64,000 nucleotides of DNA from Candidatus Nanopelagicales bacterium (GCA_018402365.1 JAGYJD010000004.1:1-64000), one strand, 5' to 3'. Positions 18,866 through 28,600 are shown, counted from the stretch's first letter. The notes: generated by a model from the letters alone, not told the origin. Translations and numbers: made by a program.

Positions 18866-19558
18866 ATGGACAGAAAATCAGAATTACTAAGCAATCTCAC
18901 TAACGTGCAGAAGAAAGTATCCGCAGCGGGAGCCCGGGCAAGTAGAGCTGAAGGTGAGATCACCTTAATCGCGGTGACAAAGAATTTTCCGAGCAGTGAC
19001 GTCGAGCTTTTAGCTGAAATTGGCATAAATGATGTCGGTGAAAATAAAGATCAAGAAGCCAAACAGAAATCTAAAGAGACTAAAAGCAAACTTGTCTGGC
19101 ATTTTATCGGTCAGTTGCAATCTAACAAGGTTAAATCTGTGGTTAGTTATGCAGACTATGTGCACTCAGTAGACAGATTAAATTTAGCAAAAGAAATTAG
19201 TAAACAATGTGTGGCAATTAATAAAGAGATTCAGGTATTTATCCAAGTTGACCTAGGGGAGGATAATCAAAATCGCGGAGGAGTAGCTCCGAAATCGCTT
19301 CCTCTGTTAGCCGCCGAAATTGAGACACTTCCCAAAGTCAAGTTGGTTGGACTAATGGCGGTGGCACCGCTGAATACTGCGCCCGCGGATGCCTTTGAGA
19401 AGCTAGTAGAGATTCGAGCTGGTTTTTTGCAAGACCACCCCCAAGCTCGACTACTGAGCATTGGAATGAGCGATGACTTTGAAACCGCAATTGAATTTGG
19501 TGCGACACACCTGAGAATTGGCTCTTTATTGCTAGGGGTAAGGCCTGATTTGAGGTAA
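18866..19558 (+). CDS. PLP homeostasis protein, YggS family
   Basis: Pyridoxal-phosphate-binding protein of the YggS/PROSC family, which buffers free PLP and has no known catalytic reaction. The PLP lysine is Lys39 in LIAVTKNFP. GENKDQEAKQK, WHFIGQLQSNK and the C-terminal GMSDDFETAIEFGATHLRIG are family signatures. The ATG follows the previous stop directly. Position between the YfiH gene and sepF is conserved in Gram-positive bacteria. Confidence 0.93.
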   Translation: MDRKSELLSNLTNVQKKVSAAGARASRAEGEITLIAVTKNFPSSDVELLAEIGINDVGENKDQEAKQKSKETKSKLVWHFIGQLQSNKVKSVVSYADYVHSVDRLNLAKEISKQCVAINKEIQVFIQVDLGEDNQNRGGVAPKSLPLLAAEIETLPKVKLVGLMAVAPLNTAPADAFEKLVEIRAGFLQDHPQARLLSIGMSDDFETAIEFGATHLRIGSLLLGVRPDLR

Positions 19559-19604
19559 TGTCTCATTAGTCACAGGGGCAACAGAGGTATCTCAAGGGGG
19601 GCTT

Positions 19605-20105
19605 ATGCCTAGCGCAGTGCGCAAAATGGCCGTTTATTTAGGCTTAGTTGAAGACAACCGTGAATTCGACGAATATGAAGAAGAATTTTCTTACGAATCA
19701 AATCATGCATCAGAAGTAGTTTCCGCCCCAGCTCGATTTTCACGTCAACCGATCTCTTACGGAGCCAATGCTTTGGCTGAAAAAGTTGAAGTAAACCCCC
19801 GTCAATTTAAAGCCGAATCGGTTGGGATTTCTCGAATAACCACCCTGCATCCTCGTTCATATAACGAAGCGCGTCGGATCGGCGAGGAATACCGGATGGG
19901 TGTTCCGGTAATTATGAATTTGACTGATTTGGACGATACTGATGCCAAGCGGATTGTGGACTTTGCAGCTGGTTTAGTTTTTGGTCTAAAAGGATCAATC
20001 GAAAAAATCACTACTAAAGTCTTTTTGCTTTCTCCAGCGAATGTGGACCTAGGAGCGGCGGCCAGAGCGCAGCTTGAAGGGGACGGGTTTTTTAACCAGT
20101 CCTGA
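19605..20105 (+). CDS. sepF: Cell division protein SepF
   Basis: FtsZ-binding membrane tether that replaces FtsA in actinobacteria. A short N-terminal amphipathic stretch (MPSAVRKMAVYLGLVED) and an acidic spacer precede the globular SepF domain from about residue 75: YNEARRIGEEYRMGVPVIMNL and RIVDFAAGLVFGLKG. ATG 19605 follows a G-rich ribosome binding site (AAGGGGGG). An alternative in-frame ATG at residue 8 would remove part of the amphipathic helix and is less likely. Confidence 0.95.
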   Translation: MPSAVRKMAVYLGLVEDNREFDEYEEEFSYESNHASEVVSAPARFSRQPISYGANALAEKVEVNPRQFKAESVGISRITTLHPRSYNEARRIGEEYRMGVPVIMNLTDLDDTDAKRIVDFAAGLVFGLKGSIEKITTKVFLLSPANVDLGAAARAQLEGDGFFNQS

Positions 20106-20145
20106 GTTAGGGAACCAAAACTTTATATAAGGTAACCTATTCTCA

Positions 20146-20421
20146 ATGGGAGCCATACTTTACACCGTCTTATACCTTTATTTTTGGATAATGATTGGGC
20201 GCTTGGTCGTTGATTATGTTCAGATTTTTTCTCGTACCTGGACTCCAAGTGGAGGAATGCTAGTAGTAGTTGAGGCTGTCTACAGTATTACTGATCCACC
20301 ACTAAAGTTTTTCAGACGTTTCATTCCTCCTTTGCGATTGGGAGCAGTCTCTTTAGATTTAAGTTTTATTGTTGTGATCATTCTCTTGCAAATTGCAATG
20401 GGAATTGCAAGAGGTCTCTAA
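20146..20421 (+). CDS. YggT family membrane protein
   Basis: A 91-residue protein with two hydrophobic helices and the family core (LVVDYVQIF, YSITDPPLKFFRRFIPPLRLG). YggT proteins sit next to sepF in many Gram-positive genomes; their molecular role is not settled. Only a weak ribosome site is seen. TAACCT lies 7 bases before the ATG, so a leaderless transcript is possible. It ends 13 bases before divIVA. Confidence 0.9.
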   Translation: MGAILYTVLYLYFWIMIGRLVVDYVQIFSRTWTPSGGMLVVVEAVYSITDPPLKFFRRFIPPLRLGAVSLDLSFIVVIILLQIAMGIARGL

Positions 20422-20434
20422 CTCAGGAGAAGCT

Positions 20435-20896
20435 ATGGCACTGCGTCCACAAGATATAGAAAATGCGAAATTTGATGTAAGACGCCTTCGTGGAGGTTAT
20501 GACATTGAACAAGTTGATCAGTTCTTAGATTATTTACAAGCCGAGATCACCTCTTTGCAATCGCAGATAATTTCAACTCAAAGTACAGCTAGCGTTGCAA
20601 TGCTTAGTGAGGTTTCAAATCAAGAACCTGCCGAAATTTTGGGATTAGCCCAACAAGCATTAAAGGCAGCCAACAGTGAGGCTGAAAGAGTTGTTCGTGA
20701 CGCCAGAGCTCGTGCGGCCAGCATTACTTCTACGGTTGAAGCTGAAAGAAAAGCGATTGAATCCGAAGTGCAAAAACTTGAAGCCATCGAAACTGAATAT
20801 CGCAGACGATTGAAAGATTGGCTTAGTGGAATGTTGCAGGATTTAGATTCTGCAAATGAGCTAACTGCTGCAGAGAATGATTCTCTAGAATCCTAA
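20435..20896 (+). CDS. DivIVA-domain protein (Wag31-like)
   Basis: Coiled-coil polar/septal organiser. The N-terminal DivIVA domain is clear (LRPQDIENAKFDVRRLRGGY, then DIEQVDQFLDYLQAEI), followed by a long heptad-rich helix (about 65-140) and an acidic end. I use ATG 20435 because AGGAG (20424-20428) stands 6 bases before it and the protein then starts at the DivIVA domain; a longer frame from 20393 would overlap yggT. At 153 residues it is much shorter than mycobacterial Wag31. Its stop overlaps the ileS stop on the other strand. Confidence 0.88.
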   Translation: MALRPQDIENAKFDVRRLRGGYDIEQVDQFLDYLQAEITSLQSQIISTQSTASVAMLSEVSNQEPAEILGLAQQALKAANSEAERVVRDARARAASITSTVEAERKAIESEVQKLEAIETEYRRRLKDWLSGMLQDLDSANELTAAENDSLES

Positions 20897-23800
20897 TTCG
20901 ATTTTTGTAGCCAGATAACTAGCTCTAATTCAGTTTCGGTGGCGGTAGCGGCGCTAGCTAGGGCTGAATTCTCAAAGGATACTGCCAGCACTTCTTGACT
21001 AATCTCAGTTTTATGGGATTCGATCGCCGCTAATAGTTCAGCGTTACGGGTTTGGTAATGGATTGAAATTCTGTCTGAAACATCAAAACCAGAAAGTTTT
21101 CGATTCTCTTGGATTAGTCTGATGACTTCACGTGAAAGCCCCATCGCTTTTAATTCAGGAGTAAGAGTTAGATCCAGCGCTACCGTGGCCGCATCTGCGC
21201 TGGCGACTGCCCAACCTTCTCGGGGAGTTTCGGTGATTATTAGATCGTCTAATAAAACTTCTAGCGGCTCACCATTAACTTCAAGAGATAATTTCTTTTT
21301 TAGTCTGATTTGCTCAACCAACTCGGCGGTGAAATTCTCTTTTATATATTGGGCAATTAAGTTTGTGCGAGCTCCGTAGCGGGTGCCAAGACTTCTGAAA
21401 TTTGCTTTCACACTCACATCTACTAAATCATCCGCTTGCTCGATACTTTGCATTTGCAGGATGTTGAGCTCCTCAGGCAGGTGATTTTTTACTTCAGCGG
21501 GCACTTCCCCCCATCCAGCTGCCGCGATTAAAGCCCGCGAGAGGGGTTGGCGATTTTTAATCTTTGACTCAGCTCGCGCACTTCTGCCTAATTCAACTAA
21601 GTCTCTTACTAGCTGCATCTGGGTTAGTAGGGTTTCATCAATTTCTTTGCTTTCAAAAATTGGCCAATTTGCCAAATGAACTGACTCAGTATTTTTTTCA
21701 GAGGTAGTTCTAAATAGATCTTGCCAAATTCGTTCGGTTATAAAAGGCACAAAGGGAGCCATAATCAGAGTGAGGGTCTTTAAACTTTGATGAAGAGTTG
21801 CAAGTGCGTCTGGGTCGCCGTCCCAAAATCTTCTTCGACTGCGTCGCACGTACCAATTAGATAAATCATCAACTGCTTCTGCTAAAAGTTTGCCAGCTCT
21901 CTGGGTATCAAATTGATCTAATGCTTCAGCTGCTTTATTAGCCGCTTTGTTAGTTAGCGAAATAATCCAGCGATCTAAACTAGGCCTTTCGCTCACCGGG
22001 TGTGCTTTTGCAATAAAGTCACCGTCACTTAATCGTCCGTAAAGCGATAAAAATGAGGCGCTATTGAGAAGCGTCAGTAGTACTTTTCTAGTGACTTCAC
22101 TAATCGCGGCATGACCCAATCTTCGAGCCTGCCAAGGCGATCCGCCCGCCAACATAAACCAGCGAACAGAATCAGCCCCATGCTGATCCATCAAGGGGAT
22201 TGGCTCGAGCACATTTCCTAGATGCTTGGACATCTTTCGTCCCTTTTCATCCAAAATATGCCCTAGTGCTAACACGTTTTTATAAGAGCTTTTTTCAAAC
22301 ACTAAAGTTCCGATTGCCATCAGGGTGTAAAACCAACCGCGAGTTTGGTCAATCGCCTCGCAAATAAAATCTGCTGGGTAGTTTTGGTTAAATATGTCTT
22401 GATTTTTTTGCGGGTAAGCAAGCTGCGCAAAAGGCATCGATCCGGAGTCGTACCAGCAATCAATTACTTCAGGCACTCTTTTTGCTTTACTTTTACACTG
22501 CGGGCAGGAAATCTCAATCTCATCTACAAAAGGGCGATGAGGATCTAGTTGCGTGACGTTGTTTCCTGAAAGCTCACTTAACTCACCTAACGAACTAATC
22601 GCAGTTTGATGGGAGTTTTCACAAATCCAGATCGGAAGTGGAGTTCCCCAATAGCGATTTCGAGAAAGCGCCCAATCAACATTGTTATTCAGCCAATCAC
22701 CATAACGACCATGCTTAATGGTTTCAGGAAACCAGTTAGTTTTTTCATTTTCTGCGAGTAGCTGCTCTTTTACGGCGGTGGTTTTGATGTACCAAGCTGG
22801 TTGTGCGTAGTACATCAGTGGAGTTTTACATCTCCAACAATGTGGGTAGGAGTGTTGGTAAGGCTTCTCTTTAAAAAGTAATCCATTTTGCGTTAGATTT
22901 TTGATGATAGTTTTATCGGCGTCTTTGAAAAACTGGCCCTTAATCAGCTCGAATGAATCGTCGAAAACACCATCCGGCAGGACTGGATTAATAACTGGTA
23001 ATGAATTAAGACGACAAGTCTTCATATCGTCCGCACCGAAAGCCGGAGCCAAATGCACGATTCCAGATCCATCACTGGTTGTAACGAAATCCGCCGCTAA
23101 TACAGAATGAATTTTACTATCACTAAATTCTTTGAATTGAGCTAAATCAAAAGGTGGTTGGTAATTAATTCCAATTAAATCTTTACCCTTAAATTCCTTT
23201 AGAATCTTAAATTCTTCAAAAAGATTCGAAACTAATTCTTTTGCTACTACATATTGCTCGTCCTCAAAAGCGACTACTAAATAGTCAATCTCTTCACCAA
23301 CAGCTACCGCAGTATTGCTAATTAAAGTCCATGGCGTAGTGGTCCAAACCAGAAGTGAAATATTTTTAAATTCTTCAAGTAGAGAACTATTGAGTATCTT
23401 GAACTTTACATAAATAGATCTATCCACCACATCTTGATAGCCCTGCGCAACTTCATGATCGCTTAATCCGGTTCCGCACCTTGGACAATACGGCGAAACT
23501 CTAAAATCTTGAGTTAGTAATCCTTTTTTATGAATCTCTGCTAACGACCACCAAACTGATTCAATGTATTGCGGGCTCATGGTCCAATAAGCCTGATCAA
23601 AGTCGACCCAATAACCCATCCGGTCTGTCATTTGTGTGAAGGCATCCACATGACGCAAAACAGATTCCCTACAAGCATTATTAAATTCAGCTACACCATA
23701 TTTTTCGATGTCACTTTTACCTGTGAATCCCAATTCTTTTTCAACCGCTAGTTCCACTGGAAGCCCGTGACAGTCCCATCCAGCTCTTCTGGGAACTTGG

Positions 23801-24030
23801 TATCCCCGCATGGTGCGATAGCGCGGAAAGACGTCCTTGAATACTCGCGCTTCTACGTGATGCGCTCCGGGCAATCCGTTGGCAGTGGGAGGGCCTTCGT
23901 AAAAGATCCAGGTCGGTGAGTCAGACCGACTTGCCACTGATTTTTCAAAAATGGCTTCGGCTTTCCAAAATTCTAAAACTTGATGCTCTAGTGCTGTGAG
24001 GTCAACCCGAGTACCAATCTCTCGGTACAT
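20893..24030 (-). CDS. ileS: Isoleucyl-tRNA synthetase, IleRS2 type with altered HIGH motif (GAHH)
   Basis: Charges tRNA-Ile. 1045 residues. Start ATG 24030 with GGGAGG 6 bases upstream. The order is class Ia: PPTANG (47-52), an altered signature G55-A56-H57-H58 where other IleRS have HxGH, WDCHGLPVE, the editing-domain region with TTPWTL, KMSKH at 599-603, and the anticodon-binding and C-terminal domains. The length, C-terminal form and PPTANG context fit the IleRS2 (eukaryote-like) class, which tolerates mupirocin. The gene sits where actinobacteria usually have ileS (between divIVA and lspA) but is inverted. It is certainly an IleRS; the class call is from pattern reading. Confidence 0.95.
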   Translation of the reverse strand: MYREIGTRVDLTALEHQVLEFWKAEAIFEKSVASRSDSPTWIFYEGPPTANGLPGAHHVEARVFKDVFPRYRTMRGYQVPRRAGWDCHGLPVELAVEKELGFTGKSDIEKYGVAEFNNACRESVLRHVDAFTQMTDRMGYWVDFDQAYWTMSPQYIESVWWSLAEIHKKGLLTQDFRVSPYCPRCGTGLSDHEVAQGYQDVVDRSIYVKFKILNSSLLEEFKNISLLVWTTTPWTLISNTAVAVGEEIDYLVVAFEDEQYVVAKELVSNLFEEFKILKEFKGKDLIGINYQPPFDLAQFKEFSDSKIHSVLAADFVTTSDGSGIVHLAPAFGADDMKTCRLNSLPVINPVLPDGVFDDSFELIKGQFFKDADKTIIKNLTQNGLLFKEKPYQHSYPHCWRCKTPLMYYAQPAWYIKTTAVKEQLLAENEKTNWFPETIKHGRYGDWLNNNVDWALSRNRYWGTPLPIWICENSHQTAISSLGELSELSGNNVTQLDPHRPFVDEIEISCPQCKSKAKRVPEVIDCWYDSGSMPFAQLAYPQKNQDIFNQNYPADFICEAIDQTRGWFYTLMAIGTLVFEKSSYKNVLALGHILDEKGRKMSKHLGNVLEPIPLMDQHGADSVRWFMLAGGSPWQARRLGHAAISEVTRKVLLTLLNSASFLSLYGRLSDGDFIAKAHPVSERPSLDRWIISLTNKAANKAAEALDQFDTQRAGKLLAEAVDDLSNWYVRRSRRRFWDGDPDALATLHQSLKTLTLIMAPFVPFITERIWQDLFRTTSEKNTESVHLANWPIFESKEIDETLLTQMQLVRDLVELGRSARAESKIKNRQPLSRALIAAAGWGEVPAEVKNHLPEELNILQMQSIEQADDLVDVSVKANFRSLGTRYGARTNLIAQYIKENFTAELVEQIRLKKKLSLEVNGEPLEVLLDDLIITETPREGWAVASADAATVALDLTLTPELKAMGLSREVIRLIQENRKLSGFDVSDRISIHYQTRNAELLAAIESHKTEISQEVLAVSFENSALASAATATETELELVIWLQKSN

Positions 24031-24045
24031 CTGGAGCCTCCCATC

Positions 24046-24076
24046 AAAAAACTAACCTTCGTTAGCCTACGCGTAG
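24046..24076 (-). promoter_or_regulatory. ileS leader with palindrome and small hairpin
   Basis: Reading toward ileS: a perfect 10-bp palindrome CTACGCGTAG (24067-24076), then a 5-bp hairpin CTAAC-GAAG-GTTAG (24052-24065) followed by six T (24051-24046), then the ribosome site GGGAGG and ATG. The hairpin plus T-run resembles a very weak terminator. The palindrome could be an operator between ileS and lspA. There is no room for a T-box in the 56-bp gap. Confidence 0.35.
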
Positions 24077-24079
24077 TCT
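24074..24079 (+). promoter_or_regulatory. Candidate -10 box for leaderless lspA
   Basis: TAGTCT stands 7 bases before the lspA GTG (24087), the distance expected when transcription starts at the start codon. No Shine-Dalgarno sequence is seen before this GTG. No convincing -35 is present. Confidence 0.4.
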
Positions 24080-24086
24080 GTCAGAT

Positions 24087-24595
24087 GTGACTTTATCCTC
24101 CAGTGCTGCTCAAAAAAAAGTTTTAGTGATTGCTTTCATATTGCTGGCACTCGATCAATTCACCAAATTTTGGGCAGTTTTAACTTTAGAAAATCGCCCC
24201 CGGATTTCACTGATACCTGCCTTGATCGGGGAGGGAGGTCCATGGGTCTCACTCACGGTAACGAGTGAAACACGGGAGCTGCTTTTAGTTTTGGTTCGAA
24301 TTTCACCTTCATTTTTAGTGCGTTAGCAATCTTTGTAATTGGTTTAATAGTTTATTTGAGTAGAAACTTCACTAATAAGTATTGGATAATTACTTTGGGG
24401 TTAATGATGGGGGGAGCTGCCGGAAATCTAAGTGATCGTGTATTTCGAGCTCCAGCCAATTTTCAGGGTGGGGTAGTTGATTTTATTGCAGTTGAAAAAT
24501 TTGCAGTTTTTAATGTGGCTGACATCGCGATAACGCTTGCCGCAATCGGAATATTTTTGCTCACGCTTTTTAAAGTTGATGAGAAAGCGAAATAA
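24087..24595 (+). CDS. lspA: Lipoprotein signal peptidase LspA (frameshifted)
   Basis: Membrane aspartyl protease that removes signal peptides from diacylated prolipoproteins. The gene is read in two frames. Frame one (24087 to about 24270) has the N-terminal LDQFTKFW motif. Frame two, to 24595, has NTGAAFSFG, GGAAGNLSDR and FNVADI, which hold the two catalytic aspartates. The break is at GTGAAACACGG near 24265-24272: adding one A (SENTGAAF) gives one 169-residue protein with every LspA motif in order. As written, frame one runs into unrelated residues and stops at 24326. A sequencing/assembly deletion is the likely cause; a real mutation is possible. rluD-type gene follows after 3 bases. Confidence 0.85.
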
Positions 24596-24598
24596 ACC

Positions 24599-25513
24599 AT
24601 GGAATATTTAGTACCAGATAACATGGTTGATACTCGGTTAGACCAGTTTTTAGCCAGCGTGAGTGAAGTATCGCGAACTAAAGCAGTTGAGTTGATTTCT
24701 TTGGGTCAAATTCAGGTCAATGGCAAAAATGTTGACAAATCTTATCGAGTTCAGGCACTGGATCAAATAACAGCAAATTTAGAATTGCCGAAGACCCAAA
24801 TGCTCGATATTCCACCAATTGAACCAATTAAAATTTTTTATCAAGATCAAGATCTAGTAGTGATCGATAAGCCAAAAGATGTTGCGGTGCACGCCAGTGT
24901 TGGTTGGAGTGGCGCTACGGTGGTAGCTGGATTAAAAGAATTAGGAATCTTTCCGGCGACTAGCGGAGCACCTGAGCGACAAGGAATAGTTCAGCGTTTG
25001 GACGCCGGCACCACTGGGGTGATGGTGGTGGCCTTAAGTGAAGTCGCGTATTCCAGATTGAAAAATCAATTTAGATCGAGAGAAGTGACCAAGCTCTACC
25101 ATGCCTTAGTGCAGGGTCACCCCGATCCCAGCGAAGGCACCATTGATGCACCACTGGATCGCCTGGTTGGTCAAAGTCATAAATTTGCCGTGATCGCAGG
25201 AGGAAAGCCCAGCGTTACGCACTACCGAACTTTAGAATCTTGGGCGCATGCCTCATTGCTAGAGGTAAAATTAGAAACTGGAAGAACTCATCAAATCCGT
25301 GTTCACATGCAAGCAATTCGCCACCCTTGCGTAGGGGATGCCTTGTATGGCGCAGACCCAACCCTCACCAAAAGGTTGGGACTCGATCGTCAATGGCTAC
25401 ATGCTTTTGAAATCAGTTTTATTCACCCCATCACCAATGAGCCGTTAACCTTTAATTCTTCGTATAGTGAGGATTTGGCAAAAGTTTTACAATTGCTTAA
25501 CGAGAGTTATTAA
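24599..25513 (+). CDS. Pseudouridine synthase, RluA/RluD family
   Basis: Isomerises uridine to pseudouridine in RNA, probably 23S rRNA. An N-terminal S4 RNA-binding domain (DTRLDQFLASV...IQVNGK, about 11-43) is followed by the catalytic domain with VVIDKPKDVAVH and the catalytic Asp135 in QRLDAGTTG. The C-terminal part has LETGRTHQIRVHM. 304 residues, usual for RluD-type enzymes. The lspA-rluD order is widely conserved. The exact target uridines cannot be told from sequence alone. Confidence 0.92.
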   Translation: MEYLVPDNMVDTRLDQFLASVSEVSRTKAVELISLGQIQVNGKNVDKSYRVQALDQITANLELPKTQMLDIPPIEPIKIFYQDQDLVVIDKPKDVAVHASVGWSGATVVAGLKELGIFPATSGAPERQGIVQRLDAGTTGVMVVALSEVAYSRLKNQFRSREVTKLYHALVQGHPDPSEGTIDAPLDRLVGQSHKFAVIAGGKPSVTHYRTLESWAHASLLEVKLETGRTHQIRVHMQAIRHPCVGDALYGADPTLTKRLGLDRQWLHAFEISFIHPITNEPLTFNSSYSEDLAKVLQLLNESY

Positions 25514-25532
25514 AGTCTCAGACACTCGATTT

Positions 25533-25561
25533 TTGCGCCTTGGGCAACTTTTTCGTATAAC
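25533..25561 (+). promoter_or_regulatory. Candidate dnaE promoter
   Basis: TTGCGC (25533-25538) and TATAAC (25556-25561) with a 17-base spacer, in the 112-bp gap after the pseudouridine synthase gene. The -10 matches 5 of 6, the -35 only 3 of 6. Confidence 0.5.
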
Positions 25562-25625
25562 TGACTAGTCTTGGAGCATTGTGGAAGCCTAGATTTTGAA
25601 AAATTTGTTAGCAGGGAGTTTGTCG

Positions 25626-28600
25626 GTGTCTAATTCGGACTTTGTGCATTTGCATGTACATACCGAATATTCAATGTTAGATGGCGCAGCGCGCATAAAT
25701 GAACTAATGGATGAAGTTCAAGTTCAAGAGATGTCGGCCATCGCCATTACTGATCACGGATATCTTTATGGAGTTTACGATTTTTATAAAGCCGCTAAAG
25801 CGCGCGAGATAAAGCCAATTATTGGGGTGGAAGCATATTTTGCGCCCCAAGGCAGAACCACCCGCGCGCCCATTGAATTTGGACTCGGGGTAAAAAATTC
25901 TGAAGATGAAGAATTTGCCGGAAAGGGCAAGGCCGCCTACACCCACATGTCGCTCTGGGCGTCAAACAATATTGGTTTAGCAAACCTATTTAGAATTTCT
26001 TCTCAAGCTAGCTTTGATGGTTATTACCATAAGCCGCGGATAGATGAAGAGTTGTTGATTAAACACGGTAAAGGACTAATCGGCACCACAGGATGTCCTT
26101 CGGGTGAAGTTAATCGCTGGCTGCAAGCTGGAGAAAAAGAAAAAGCATTAGCGGCGGCGGCTCGAATGCAAGATATTTTAGGTAAAGAGAATTATTTCGC
26201 CGAGCTGATGGATCATGGGTTAGAGATTGAACGCAAAACTATGCCGGCCTTAATTGAAATAGCAAAAAAACTTAATTTACCCTTGGTGGCAACAAATGAT
26301 TTACACTACGTGAAGGCTGAACATGCACCAATTCACGAAGCTCTGCTTTGTATCGGTACCAGATCAACTTTAGACGATCCAAATAGATTTAAATTTGACG
26401 CGCAAGATTTTTATTTAAAATCCGCCCAAGAAATGAGACAACTCTGGAAGGAGTTTCCAGAAGCTTGTGACAATACGCTTTTAATCGCAGAGAGGTGTGA
26501 GATTGAGATAAAAGAAGGTGCGAATTTAATGCCCTCCTTTGAAGTTCCTGCCGACGAAACAGAAGCTAGCTGGCTAGAAAAAGAAGTAATGCGAGGATTA
26601 AAACAAAGATTTCCACAAGCTGTACCAACTGCTCATTTGTCGCAAGCAAAATATGAGCTAGCGGTAGTAGAACAAATGGGTTTTCCTAGTTACTTTTTAG
26701 TTGTTGCCGACCTAATCCGACATGCTAAGGAAAATGGAATCAGAGTTGGACCGGGTCGTGGTTCAGTAGGAGGAGCGGTAATTGCTTATGCGCTTGGTAT
26801 TACTGAACTAGATCCCATTGAACATGGATTGCTGTTTGAAAGATTCTTAAATCCTGAACGTATTTCTATGCCAGATATAGATATTGACTTTGACGAACGT
26901 CGTCGTTCAGAAATGATTAAATACGCAACTGATAAGTATGGATCAGACCACGTAGCGCAAATCGTGACATACGGAACCATCAAAGCCAAAGCAGCTATTA
27001 AAGATGCGGCAAGAGTATTAGGTTACCCGTTTGCGGTGAGCGACAAAGTTACGAAGGCTCTGCCGCCAGCAATTATGGGTAAAGATATTTCATTAAAAGG
27101 AGTATTCGATAAAAAAGACTCTCGTTATTCTGAAGCTTCAGCCTTAAGAGATTTATACAAGGCTGATGCAGATGTAAAAAGAATTGTTGATACGGCTAAG
27201 GGTTTTGAGGGATTAAAGCGACAGCCGGGGGTCCACGCAGCTGGAGTAATTCTGTGCCGTGAGCCATTACTTGATGTTTTGCCGATGTGGCGACGTGAGC
27301 AAGACGATTCGGTTATCACGCAATTTGATATGGGTGCATGTGAATCAATGGGTTTATTAAAAATGGACTTTCTTGGCCTTAGAAACTTAACAGTTTTGGA
27401 CGATTGTTTAAATTTAATGCAGATCCATCAAATAAAAACTTAGTGTTGGAAGAGCTAGAACTAAACGATTCTAAACTTATGAACTCTAGCAAGGGTGACA
27501 CTTCTTTAGGGGTATTTCAATTAGATGGTGGGCCTATGCGTTCACTATTGAGAGCCATGCAGCCGGAGGAGTTTGAACACATCAGTGCAGTCCTAGCCCT
27601 TTATCGACCCGGACCAATGGGGGCAGGCGCACATATCGATTATGCAGAGCGAAAAAATGGACGCAAAGCTGTAATCCCAATTCATGAGGAATTAAAAGAA
27701 GTACTAGATGAAATTTTAAAAGACACCTACGGTTTGATTGTCTACCAAGAACAGGTAATGGAAATTGCCCAAAAAGTAGCAGGTTACTCACTGGGTGCGG
27801 CTGATTTATTACGCCGGGCTATGGGTAAAAAGAAAAAAGAGATTTTAGATAAAGAATTTATCCCGTTTCGCGATGGGATGATAAAAAATAACTATTCCCC
27901 AGAAGCCATAAAGACGCTTTGGGATTTATTGGTTCCTTTTTCTGATTACGCATTTAATAAGGCTCATACTGCTGGCTATGGTCTAGTTTCTTATTGGACG
28001 GCGTACCTAAAGGCGAATTATCCTGCTGAATACATGAGTGCAGTCTTGACCAGCGTTAAAGATGATAGAGATAAATTAGCAATTTATTTAAACGAATGTC
28101 GACGTATGGGAATTCAAGTTTTGCCGCCAGACGTTCAGCTTTCAGCGGCAGAATTTGCTCCTAGTGAAGGAAACATTCGATTTGGGCTATCAGCCATAAA
28201 AAATATTGGATCAGCAGTTGTGGAGTCGATCTTAAAAACTCGCAGCGAAAAGACTAAATTCGAAGATTTCTCAGATTTTCTAGAGAAAATCGAGGCTCAA
28301 GTTTGTTCAAAACGAATAATCGAGTCCCTAATCAAAGCCGGGGCCTTCGATTCGATTGCCCCATCTAGAAAAGGATTGCTAAGTATTCACCTAGAAGCGG
28401 TTGAGCAGGCGGTAGAACTTAAGCGTGCCCAGGCGATTGGTCAATTTGATTTATTCAATGACACCAATGAGGGAAAAACGATAAGTGGCTTTAACTTGGT
28501 GATTCCTGAAGGCGAGTGGGAAAAGTCAACACTGCTTAGTTTCGAAAGAGAAATGTTAGGACTTTATGTAAGTGATCATCCTTTGTTTGGAGTCGAGCAC

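Noticed and set aside
24031-24086. T-box riboswitch upstream of ileS
   Set aside because: The gap is only 56 bases, far too short, and no T-box sequence is present.
24255-24285. Programmed frameshift in lspA
   Set aside because: No slippery heptamer: a -1 slip would need GAA to re-pair on TGA. A missing base explains it better.
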